Source of the DNA: Lentisphaerota bacterium
GTDB lineage: Bacteria > Verrucomicrobiota > Lentisphaeria > Victivallales > Victivallaceae
Assembly (NCBI GenBank): GCA_015061545.1
Contig: SUWJ01000004.1
Location: 1 to 64,000, forward strand
Direction: 5' to 3'
DNA: 64,000 nt
This document shows, piece by piece, positions 46,201 to 53,021 of the stretch. The stretch's first letter is position 1. Each line of letters opens with the position of its first letter. A model generated the notes under the pieces. That model was not told the origin of the DNA. It saw only the letters and a program-made list of their open reading frames with translations, and did no database searches. A program made the position numbers and the translations under genes.

Positions 46201-46719
46201 ATGAAAAAACAACACAAAAATATGGATGATGTTTCACCGCTATCCGGTCAGCCGGAATATCTGCTGGATCGGTTAGAGGTGTTCAAAAAGATGTGCCGTA
46301 TGCTCGAAATCAAGCGCAAGCGGTTCATCGAAAAGGATTGGGAACATTACGCAAAACTGATTCCGCGGCAGCAGTTTCTGCACCTGATGATGGTGCGTCA
46401 CTCCATGCCGTGCAATCTGAGCAAGATCATGCAGATAACGGGCATGACCTCCTCAGGAGCATCGATCTTTGTGGATAAGATGGTGAAACTGGGCGCACTT
46501 AAACGGCACGAGTCATCCGATGACCGGCGCAATATTGTGGTGTCGTTCACCCCCCGCGCTCAGGCGATCACCGACCGGATCGACGATCGTTTGAATCAGT
46601 ACATTATGCGGTTTTTCTCCGGCTGCAGCGAAGAAGAGCTGCTGATGCTGGAAGCCGCCAGCCGTCTGGTCTGTCGGGTGCTGGATGCCAATCCTGACAA
46701 ATCAGATGAAGAACTTTGA
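46201..46719 (+). CDS. MarR-family transcriptional regulator
   Basis: 172 residues with the MarR winged-helix core: MPCNLSKIMQITGMTSSGAS is the helix-turn-helix, and KRHESSDDRRNIVVSFTPR is the wing with the family DxR motif. Helical dimerisation ends flank it. It starts seven bases after secretin B2 with no terminator between, so it is probably the last gene of cassette B. The next gene, a prepilin, has a palindrome over its -10 box that would suit a MarR dimer; the link is inferred. Effector unknown. Confidence 0.88.
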   Translation: MKKQHKNMDDVSPLSGQPEYLLDRLEVFKKMCRMLEIKRKRFIEKDWEHYAKLIPRQQFLHLMMVRHSMPCNLSKIMQITGMTSSGASIFVDKMVKLGALKRHESSDDRRNIVVSFTPRAQAITDRIDDRLNQYIMRFFSGCSEEELLMLEAASRLVCRVLDANPDKSDEEL

Positions 46720-46735
46720 AATTCCCCCCCCCACG

Positions 46736-46773
46736 GGCGGTTGGAGCCAGCAATGGCTTCAGCCGCCTTTTTT
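46736..46773 (+). terminator. Terminator after the MarR gene
   Basis: 13-base arms with wobbles (46736-46748 and 46755-46767) followed by six T residues. A run of nine C residues (46724-46732) lies just before it. Confidence 0.75.
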
Positions 46774-46890
46774 ACAGACTCTGCTGCCCGTGAAGGTTGA
46801 TTGAAAACCGAGCATCGGGGAAGGAAAAAACTTTTTGCTGAAGATAAAATCAGATTCGGGCAAAAAAAGATAAAAATATACAATTTGCCC

Positions 46891-46919
46891 TTGACAAATA
46901 ATGTGAAATATTGTATACT
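46891..46919 (+). promoter_or_regulatory. Consensus sigma-70-type promoter of the second prepilin gene
   Basis: TTGACA (46891-46896), an exact 17-base spacer and TATACT (46914-46919), 61 bases before the prepilin ATG. The -10 box is embedded in a palindrome described separately. Confidence 0.8.
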
Positions 46920-46933
46920 ATATTGTAGTATAC
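46913..46933. promoter_or_regulatory. Palindromic operator candidate over the prepilin -10 box
   Basis: Arms GTATACTA (46913-46920) and TAGTATAC (46926-46933) are separated by five bases and cover the -10 element and the expected transcription start. Size and symmetry fit a homodimeric repressor such as the MarR protein encoded 200 bases upstream. A DNA-melting artefact of an A/T-rich -10 region is the alternative. Confidence 0.5.
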
Positions 46934-46980
46934 AGAGTTTAAATTTGAAGTTAAAACCAAACAAACTGAAAAGAGGAAAA

Positions 46981-47730
46981 ATGAAAAATATTTCCCCATC
47001 TTCAAAATCCCGCCGTGGCGGGGTGAAGCTCAGCTTCACCCTCATTGAACTTCTGGTGGTGATCGCCATCATTGCGATTCTGGCTGCCATGCTGCTGCCG
47101 GCGCTGTCTGCCGCCCGTGAGCGGGCGCGTAACGCCAACTGCATTGGCAACCTCAAGCAGCTGACTCTTTCCAACACCATGTATGCGGGCGATAACAAGA
47201 GCCATGTGGCGCATGGAATGCACCGTTCTCAGTGCGGGGCGGATTCCACCTGCGTTTTGTTTAATGGAACCAGCTGGGGATCCCGCCACACCTTCGGTTA
47301 TTTGCTGGTACTGGGCAACTATTTCCCTGAAAGCGGTATGACCGACAGCAACTTCGGCGATGGTGTAACATTTAAAAAGATCAAAGATCGCTACTTCCGC
47401 TGTCCCAGCGATTCTCAAGAGCGTACCCCCTGGATTACCAGCTACACCGCATTTTTTATGAACAATCGGGCTACAGTTCATCACAATCCTTACAGCGGCA
47501 GCGAGGCCGCCCGCTGCATTGTGGGGCGCGATCGGCCGGATAATTCCATTGTTTTTGATGAATACCGTTTGAATGCTTCCGATCCCAGCGTGCTGGACAA
47601 TCACCCCAAATGCGTTAATATCGGTAAATTGGGCGGACACGTTTCTTCGTTTATTCCCAACAGCGATTTCCGTGCGCAGACCACCGGTATTACTGCAATT
47701 TGTATCTATCTGGATGAATACAAAAAGTAA
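46981..47730 (+). CDS. Prepilin-like protein, H-X9-DG type (degenerate)
   Basis: 249 residues. A 17-residue basic leader ([17 protein letters not shown]) runs into [10 protein letters not shown], a type IV/II prepilin signal with serine instead of glycine at the cleavage position. The [19 protein letters not shown] helix is nearly identical to that of the prepilin at 19049, while the remainder differs. The C-terminal [14 protein letters not shown] matches H-X9-DG spacing but has GG in place of DG. It has a GAGG ribosome site, a strong regulated-looking promoter and its own terminator. Probably a pseudopilin-like surface or export protein. Confidence 0.88.
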   Translation: MKNISPSSKSRRGGVKLSFTLIELLVVIAIIAILAAMLLPALSAARERARNANCIGNLKQLTLSNTMYAGDNKSHVAHGMHRSQCGADSTCVLFNGTSWGSRHTFGYLLVLGNYFPESGMTDSNFGDGVTFKKIKDRYFRCPSDSQERTPWITSYTAFFMNNRATVHHNPYSGSEAARCIVGRDRPDNSIVFDEYRLNASDPSVLDNHPKCVNIGKLGGHVSSFIPNSDFRAQTTGITAICIYLDEYKK

Positions 47731-47757
47731 TTGTTCGCCCGGTTGGGTTGAACCGAT

Positions 47758-47792
47758 GCCGTCGGCAGGGTAGACTCCTGTCGGCGGCTTTT
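47758..47792 (+). terminator. Terminator between prepilin and AraC genes
   Basis: 12-base arms with wobbles (47758-47769 and 47777-47788) followed by four T residues, between convergent genes. Confidence 0.65.
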
Positions 47793-47833
47793 GGCTGGCT
47801 GCGGTAATGAGCAACTTCCGCCTGCAGTTGGCT

Positions 47834-48649
47834 TTAACTGTTGCGGCAGCTGCCGGGGGAGATGCCGCAGACCGATTTGAAGACGCGGGAAAAGTAGCCT
47901 TCGGAGTTAAAACCTACCGCTTCGGAAATCTCTTTATTGGTTAGGTGAGGCGATGATTTAAGCAGCTTTTTCGCCCGTTCGATCCGTTTGGCAGTCAATA
48001 ATTTGCTGAAACTTGTCCCCTGACTTTTCAGATAGTGGGTCAAGGTCGATTCGCTGCAGCCGACCGCTTTGGCAGCCGCCGCCAGCGTGATATTGTTTTT
48101 CAGCGATTTTTCCAGATAATTTTGCAGTTTCAACATTCTCAGATCCTGCGGCAGCGTCACCAGCTCGCGGGTAACGATGTAGTCCAGCAGGATCTTGACC
48201 ATGTGGATCAGATTGCGGATCTCCTCGTTGGTCAGCAGCGGCAATTTCAGGTAAGCGGCTTGCTCGGCTTCGGTCAGCTCAAAACCGGGTGATTGGGCAA
48301 ATACCCGGAACTGCCCCATTACCAGAAAGCCTGCACTTTGCCCCAGCAGCATGACCGGGGCAATGATTTCTCCCAGCCCGGCGTGACAGATATAGCTTTT
48401 GATTTCGCCGCTGGCAAGGGCTTCCTGCCGCTTGACCGCATCCAGTTCCAGACACGCCTGCAAACTGAACCGCCCGTTCTGCATCAAGCGGCAGTATTCG
48501 GAACAACCGGCATTGCGGCCCCGTTCGATCTCTCTGCCGTCGGCACTGAAAAAGACCGCCCGCAGTTTCATCAAAGCCGCCAGATCGTCCAGCAGGTGAC
48601 GGACTTCCGGCTTCAAAACCAGTTCCGATTGCAGCGGCAAGTTGGGCAT
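47834..48649 (-). CDS. AraC-family regulator with PocR-type sensor domain
   Basis: 271 residues. The N-terminal about 10-160 resembles the PocR ligand-binding domain (cysteine-containing C-x(6)-C segment near residues 49-65, then GEIIAPVMLLGQSAGFLVMGQF). The C-terminal about 175-268 is a two-helix-turn-helix AraC domain (ITLAAAAKAVGCSESTLTHYLK and the second repeat NKEISEAVGFNSEGYFSRVFK). Such regulators activate catabolic operons. It is divergent from the isomerase-like gene at 48842, whose promoter region carries a spaced inverted repeat. An AAGGA site precedes the ATG. Confidence 0.88.
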   Translation of the reverse strand: MPNLPLQSELVLKPEVRHLLDDLAALMKLRAVFFSADGREIERGRNAGCSEYCRLMQNGRFSLQACLELDAVKRQEALASGEIKSYICHAGLGEIIAPVMLLGQSAGFLVMGQFRVFAQSPGFELTEAEQAAYLKLPLLTNEEIRNLIHMVKILLDYIVTRELVTLPQDLRMLKLQNYLEKSLKNNITLAAAAKAVGCSESTLTHYLKSQGTSFSKLLTAKRIERAKKLLKSSPHLTNKEISEAVGFNSEGYFSRVFKSVCGISPGSCRNS

Positions 48650-48731
48650 AGGGAGATCCTTTCATATATTACAACTGTTTTTACAATAGCACCGGACAGC
48701 TTTTTTTCAATAAAATTATATAAATAAATGG

Positions 48732-48771
48732 CAACTATTGCCGGATTTTACAATAAGATGCCGAATAGTTG
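48732..48771. promoter_or_regulatory. Inverted repeat in the AraC/isomerase intergenic region
   Basis: Arms CAACTATT (48732-48739) and AATAGTTG (48764-48771) are centred 32 bases apart and end two bases before the -35 box of the plus-strand promoter. The placement is right for an activator bound just upstream of -35, most simply the AraC/PocR protein encoded alongside. Confidence 0.5.
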
Positions 48772-48772
48772 A

Positions 48773-48801
48773 TTGACATTTTTGTCAGGAAGATGTATCT
48801 T
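48773..48801 (+). promoter_or_regulatory. Promoter of the sugar-isomerase-like gene
   Basis: TTGACA (48773-48778), a 17-base spacer and TATCTT (48796-48801), about 40 bases before the ATG. Confidence 0.65.
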
Positions 48802-48841
48802 AAAGAGAAGTAAATGAACTGATTATGGAGTTGATAGGGCT

Positions 48842-49654
48842 ATGAAAATTTGCATGATGTCGCTGATGATGTCGGATATGGTCGGCTGCGGATATTCCAT
48901 TGACGAAATTCTGGAAACGGCAGTCAAATGCGGTATGGGCGCGATTGACTGGATCGGGCTGCATCATACCACTTCTGTAGAGTTGAAACGTGCCAGCGAT
49001 GCGCACGGAGTGCCGATTGCAGCTCATACAATGCTTAAAGAAGGGTTTATTCACGACGATCCGGCTTATTTTGACGAATTCAAGTCATCTCTGGAAGATG
49101 CCGTGATTATGAATGCGCCTGTGCTGATGCTGCCGCCCTTTGCCCGAATCAATCAGACCAGCATGGCAGATGACCGCAGCCGTTATCTGGATTATTACGG
49201 CAATGCGCTGGAGCTGGCGCAGAAAGCAGGTGTTACGCTGACGCTGGAAAGTACCGGTTATATCAACAGCCCTATCACTACTGCCGATGAGTGTCTGGAA
49301 CTGCTGCGGCAGCTGCCCGGACTTAAATTGACTTTCGATCAGGGCAATGTAGCTACTGCTGAAGACCCTTGCGGGGCATTTTTGAAATTGCGGGACTACG
49401 TGGTGCATTTTCACGTCAAAGACTGGCACGTTTCGACCACGGCGCAAGCTGATTACACTCCCAAACGCAACGGACTTTATTTCCGCGATGCACTGCTGGG
49501 TGAGGGCGATATGCCGATTGGTGATTTCTGGCAGCTGACCAACGATGCGGAGCGCCAGCTCTGGGTGAATCCTGAAAGCTGCGACTTTACCGGTAAACGC
49601 CCCGTATTGGAAGTGTTTCAGGAAATCTGCAACGAAATGCGCAGCTGGGAGTAA
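48842..49654 (+). CDS. Sugar phosphate isomerase/epimerase-like TIM-barrel protein
   Basis: 270 residues of the xylose-isomerase-like (AP endonuclease 2) superfamily. It contains MGAIDWIGL on strand 1, an AAHTM strand, TLESTG with a metal-ligand Glu, LTFDQGN with Asp, and VVHFHVKDWH with His ligands, followed by GEGDMPIGDFW. The metal site looks complete. Substrates in this superfamily include inosose, hydroxypyruvate and ketohexoses; none can be assigned. It is divergent from the AraC/PocR gene, presumably its activator, and is monocistronic. Confidence 0.85.
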   Translation: MKICMMSLMMSDMVGCGYSIDEILETAVKCGMGAIDWIGLHHTTSVELKRASDAHGVPIAAHTMLKEGFIHDDPAYFDEFKSSLEDAVIMNAPVLMLPPFARINQTSMADDRSRYLDYYGNALELAQKAGVTLTLESTGYINSPITTADECLELLRQLPGLKLTFDQGNVATAEDPCGAFLKLRDYVVHFHVKDWHVSTTAQADYTPKRNGLYFRDALLGEGDMPIGDFWQLTNDAERQLWVNPESCDFTGKRPVLEVFQEICNEMRSWE

Positions 49655-49671
49655 GGCGCGTTTTTCTGCCT

Positions 49672-49697
49672 TCCGCTCCGGCGGATTATTTTTTTTC
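49672..49697 (+). terminator. Weak terminator after the isomerase-like gene
   Basis: Short arms TCCGC/GCGGA (49672-49676 and 49681-49685) with a four-base loop, followed by a T-rich run of twelve bases. A second stem with 8-base arms (49719-49726 and 49741-49748) lies further on. Confidence 0.5.
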
Positions 49698-49785
49698 TTC
49701 AGCAGAACAGTTTTTGTGCTGCATACGTTTGAGCTGCAATGTATGCAGACGGAAAACTGCCTTGTTTATCCTTTGACTTTTCCGC

Positions 49786-49829
49786 AAAAAAAAAACGGGC
49801 TGCTGCAACAACTTATGCAGCAACCCGTT
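49786..49829 (-). terminator. Terminator of the Gfo/isomerase operon (minus strand)
   Basis: 14-base arms with one mismatch (49794-49807 and 49816-49829). On the minus strand they are followed by about ten T residues (seen as an A-run at 49786-49795). It lies 31 bases past the end of the isomerase-like gene at 49860. Confidence 0.85.
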
Positions 49830-49859
49830 AAAAGGTTTGTGCGAATTTGAAACGGATCT

Positions 49860-50726
49860 TTATTTACCGAACAGTTCCAACATTCTGCCGGCGGTTTTTA
49901 CCGCCAGTTCTTCGTCGGGCAGCACCATATCGGGCAGACGGCAGAAAGGAATCATTTCCGCCGTCAGCGTACCCTGATAATCAATGGCTTTCAAGGCAGC
50001 GGTCAGGGCTTCAAAGTTGACATCGCCCTGGGCAATATCATCGCCGAAACCGTGCAGGCCACCTGCGCAGTCAGTTTCCTGGAAGTTCTTGATATGGATG
50101 GCTTTGACGTAATCCTGCAAGATTTCCACATAATCCTGGGCAGGCGTGTAAATGCTGCAGTTGGCAACGTCAAGATAAATGCCGATCTTGCTGCTGTTGA
50201 ACTGGTCGAGGAAGAATTTCCACTCCATCGGCGAGAGCAGAAAACGGTTCCAGACATTTTCCAGCGCAATATTGACATTGAGTTTTTCCGCCGTCGGCAG
50301 CAGTTCGTTGATGGACTTTACGGCGTTGTTCCAGGCGTTTTTGTAGCTGACGATCGGGCGGGAAGGCTCCCACGCCACGCGGGTTGCACCGGGGATCACC
50401 AGAATAGTTTCGGCACCGATCCAGTTGGCGATCTGCAAATACTGTTTGCCGAATGCAACTGCCGCCTGCCGTTCAGTTTCATCGTCGGCGCTCAGGCTGC
50501 ATCCCCAGAAATAACCGCTGGCAAGGGTGCGCAGTCCGATCTTTTTTTCCGCAGCGTAAGCGGCAATGGCAGCACATTCTTCCTGAGTGATATCCGCTTT
50601 AAGGGCATCGCCCACGGTAAGCTCAATGCCGTCCAATTTTTGCGCAACGGCAAAGTCAATAAATTCAAAGGGAGTCTTTTCCCCGGTAAAACCGCCGTAG
50701 ACCCAGTAATTGAGCGCTTTATACAT
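49860..50726 (-). CDS. Sugar phosphate isomerase/epimerase-like TIM-barrel protein
   Basis: 288 residues of the AP-endonuclease-2/xylose-isomerase-like superfamily: DGIELTVG on strand 1, ETILVIPG, IALENVWNRFL with a Glu ligand, GIYLDVAN with Asp, KAIHIKNF with His, and GQGDVNFE-like AQGDVNFEAL. The ATG at 50726 follows GGAGG at six bases and overlaps the stop of the upstream Gfo gene by eight bases, so the two are coupled. Such pairs often interconvert inositol, keto-sugars or rare hexoses. The substrate is not determinable here. Confidence 0.88.
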   Translation of the reverse strand: MYKALNYWVYGGFTGEKTPFEFIDFAVAQKLDGIELTVGDALKADITQEECAAIAAYAAEKKIGLRTLASGYFWGCSLSADDETERQAAVAFGKQYLQIANWIGAETILVIPGATRVAWEPSRPIVSYKNAWNNAVKSINELLPTAEKLNVNIALENVWNRFLLSPMEWKFFLDQFNSSKIGIYLDVANCSIYTPAQDYVEILQDYVKAIHIKNFQETDCAGGLHGFGDDIAQGDVNFEALTAALKAIDYQGTLTAEMIPFCRLPDMVLPDEELAVKTAGRMLELFGK

Positions 50727-51771
50727 ATTTGACCTCCACAGGTTGTTTGCTGTCAACGGATTGGATTTCCGCCATTACAACTGCCAGCGAGTTGAAGACC
50801 GATTCGGGCGTCTGGTAGCGGTCGGGAGTAACGTTGTCGCGGACGCAATCGGTAAAGTATTTGAGTTCGCGGTGCCAGCCCGTGGGGAGCGATGCGTCGC
50901 CGGTATCGGGCGTTTCGACCTTGCCGCAGTTCCAGTAGATGTGGAAGCCCGCTGCATCCAGCTTGAGGGCGGCTTTTTCGCAGACGATCTGGAAACTCAT
51001 TTCAAAAGGCACGCAAGCCGGCGCGCACCAGCCGCCTTCTGCCGTGATGAATTTGCCGTCCTGATAGTCGTAGCTGGTGATGATCTGGTCGATGCCGTTA
51101 TCGCTGACTACGCCGCGGGCGCCTGCGCTGCGGACAGCGGCAGGATTGCCGAAGAAGTAGCAGACAATATCCGTATCGTGTGTGTGCAAATCAAGAGCGG
51201 CGCCGCCGGACATGGCATCATTCATAAACCAGTTGTTCCACGCATTGCCATCCACGCTGGGGGACATACGGCGGAAGAGTGCCGACTTGACCGCGCCCAG
51301 TTTGCCCGAATCCAGCAGCTGTTTGGCGGTGTCGTATTCGGGCCACGCACGAACGCACATACCGACATTGAAAAATTTACCCGAGGCCTTGACTGCTTCG
51401 CGGATGACGGCAATTTCCTCGAGGGTACGGCAGAGGGGTTTTTCCGAAAAAACGTGTTTACCCGCTTTGAGTGCCGCCAGAATATAATCCTTGTGCAGCG
51501 GAGTAGGTACGCAAATATCGATCATATCCACATCGGCTTCAGCGATCATTTGCAGCGCATCTTCGTAAACGGTTACGCCCTGCATATTCAGCGGTGCGGA
51601 GTTGTCGCCGCCGCCGATATTGCCCACCACTTTGCTGACATCGCCGCTGCGTTTGGCGGCATCCACATCCGCCAGCGCTGTTACTTTGACTCCCGGCAAT
51701 GCTTCATAAATGCGCCAATGGGTGCTGCCCATAAAGCCGAGGCCGATCAATCCGACTTTTACTTCTTTCAT
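50719..51771 (-). CDS. Gfo/Idh/MocA-family oxidoreductase
   Basis: 350 residues, full family length. It has an N-terminal Rossmann motif GLIGLGFMGSTHWR, the catalytic EKPLCRT lysine motif near 98, and a C-terminal domain with GGAALDLHTHDTD giving the conserved aspartate and histidine near 170. It acts on sugars, polyols or glycosides with NAD(P). An AAAGGA site precedes the ATG. It overlaps the following isomerase-like gene by eight bases. It is unlike the shorter Gfo protein at 17681, so the two are not recent duplicates. Confidence 0.92.
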   Translation of the reverse strand: MKEVKVGLIGLGFMGSTHWRIYEALPGVKVTALADVDAAKRSGDVSKVVGNIGGGDNSAPLNMQGVTVYEDALQMIAEADVDMIDICVPTPLHKDYILAALKAGKHVFSEKPLCRTLEEIAVIREAVKASGKFFNVGMCVRAWPEYDTAKQLLDSGKLGAVKSALFRRMSPSVDGNAWNNWFMNDAMSGGAALDLHTHDTDIVCYFFGNPAAVRSAGARGVVSDNGIDQIITSYDYQDGKFITAEGGWCAPACVPFEMSFQIVCEKAALKLDAAGFHIYWNCGKVETPDTGDASLPTGWHRELKYFTDCVRDNVTPDRYQTPESVFNSLAVVMAEIQSVDSKQPVEVKYV

Positions 51772-51897
51772 AATTGGTCCTTTCTGGATTATTGAGGATA
51801 ATTGACTCCGATCAAAAACAACTTCACAATCTTATTATATACTCAACGGGCAATAAAACAATGAAATTTCCGGCTATAAAGTGCAATATCCGGCAAA

Positions 51898-52692
51898 TCA
51901 GCTGTTTATTGCTGTTTTATTATCCGTTTCGGGGATGATTTTTTCAAATATTCCCTGCGCCTGAAATGCGTTTTTTCCGCTGCTGCGATGGAATCCTGCG
52001 GTATAAAATGCACCGTTTCCCTGAATGATTCCGCGGCACTCGATCTCTTCCGCCAGCGGCGTGGATTGATTGAAGTTCAGCTGGATCTCCTTCATGCGGA
52101 TCAAGCCTGAACTCTTTGCCCCCAGATAATTTTCGGTAAACATAGCGTAAAAAGCGTTGTTCAGATGGCGGTTGTAGTCGATCATGCTGCAACTGACTCG
52201 TTCCATTGTCGGAGTGTCATCGGCAATATCTGCCGCCGTGATTTTGCCCAGTGTTTCGCCCTGAAAGTAGATCGCTTCATCATATTGCCATTGCGGTAGA
52301 TCGGTCAGGTGTCTGGCGGGCGATACCGGACGGAAATTTCCGGTATTCAAAGTCAGCCATGCGCTGCCTGCCACCCCGAAAACTCTGCCGCTTTTTGCCG
52401 AAGACAGCACAAACTGCCGATAGGCAAAAAGCCGGTCAAATCCGCTGGGGTAAGTAGTGATGCGCAAGGTGTCGCCGTAAGCAGGAAAATCATCCATTTT
52501 CAAACGGATGCGCGACAGCACCCAGCTTAAATCGCTGTTGCGCAACTGCTGCAAGCCCAACCCCAGCAAGTCGGCGTGTTTGCCGGCTGCATCCTGCAGA
52601 TAATCAAATGCAACCCAGCTGCGGAGTTTTGAATCAACGGAAATATCGTTTAAGCGGATCGGGTACTCGACAACAAACGGTTTGTTCTGCAT
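51898..52692 (-). CDS. Acyl-ACP thioesterase-like protein
   Basis: 264 residues with two hotdog-like repeats, as in bacterial acyl-ACP thioesterases of the plant Fat type: YPIRLNDISVDSKLRSWVAFDYLQDAA near the start, WVLSRIRLKMDDFPAYGDTL, then DYNRHLNNAFYAMFTENYL in the second repeat with the catalytic-type Asn/His. It releases fatty acids from ACP. The start is taken as the ATG at 52692 behind GGAG. An ATG at 52722 falls at the predicted transcription start and lacks a ribosome site. It is followed 126 bases later by the Gfo/isomerase pair on the same strand. Confidence 0.85.
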   Translation of the reverse strand: MQNKPFVVEYPIRLNDISVDSKLRSWVAFDYLQDAAGKHADLLGLGLQQLRNSDLSWVLSRIRLKMDDFPAYGDTLRITTYPSGFDRLFAYRQFVLSSAKSGRVFGVAGSAWLTLNTGNFRPVSPARHLTDLPQWQYDEAIYFQGETLGKITAADIADDTPTMERVSCSMIDYNRHLNNAFYAMFTENYLGAKSSGLIRMKEIQLNFNQSTPLAEEIECRGIIQGNGAFYTAGFHRSSGKNAFQAQGIFEKIIPETDNKTAINS

Positions 52693-52728
52693 ATAATGTA
52701 AACTCCATACGTTCTTTGACATGGTTTT

Positions 52729-52757
52729 AAGATACACGTTATTCGGCAATTTGTCAA
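52729..52757 (-). promoter_or_regulatory. Promoter of the thioesterase gene
   Basis: On the minus strand: TTGACA (52757-52752), a 17-base spacer and TATCTT (52734-52729). The expected start site is near 52722, leaving a leader of about 30 bases before the ATG at 52692. Confidence 0.7.
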
Positions 52758-52807
52758 ATCTCTTTCGTGTATCAGCAGACCGATAAGTGCGGTAATTTGT
52801 TGCCGCC

Positions 52808-52903
52808 GGGTAATGGGCTGGCTACAGATCTCTGCCGCTGCTGCTTGGCATAAGATGCCATGCCCTGACCCGACACATTCTTCCCCGAGTCCAACCATCA
52901 ACC
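52808..52903 (-). ncRNA. ffs: Candidate bacterial small SRP RNA (4.5S), unusual apical loop
   Basis: The minus strand carries the two signature strands of SRP RNA: GGTCAGG (52870-52864) and AGCAGC (52845-52840). The outer ends pair over a long helix: 52900-52895 with 52816-52811, TTGG 52894-52891 with CCAG 52821-52818, and CT 52889-52888 with AG 52823-52822, with single-base bulges. The total of about 96 bases fits the small bacterial form (E. coli 114). The tip differs: instead of a tetraloop on a 3-bp stem there is TGGCAT-CTT-ATGCCA. No protein-coding frame competes. The alternatives are another structured RNA or chance. Confidence 0.5.
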
Positions 52904-52930
52904 TTTATCTGGAACAGAACCAAAATTAAA

Positions 52931-52968
52931 TGGCACTTTTTTCCGTCGGCAGGCAGAAAAAAGTGCCA
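52931..52968 (-). terminator. Terminator of the malic enzyme gene
   Basis: Arms GGCACTTTTTT (52932-52942) and AAAAAAGTGCC (52957-52967), 54 bases past the malic enzyme stop. On the minus strand they are followed by ATTTAATTTTG. It separates that gene from the candidate SRP RNA. Confidence 0.7.
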
Positions 52969-53021
52969 ATAAAAGGTTTTTACCTTATTGGAAGCGGTAC
53001 TGGCTTCGTATTGAAAATAGT

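Noticed and set aside
46724-46732. Run of nine C residues, possibly phase-variable
   Set aside because: It lies in non-coding DNA between the MarR stop and its terminator, so slippage would not alter a reading frame, and it is outside the promoter of the next gene.
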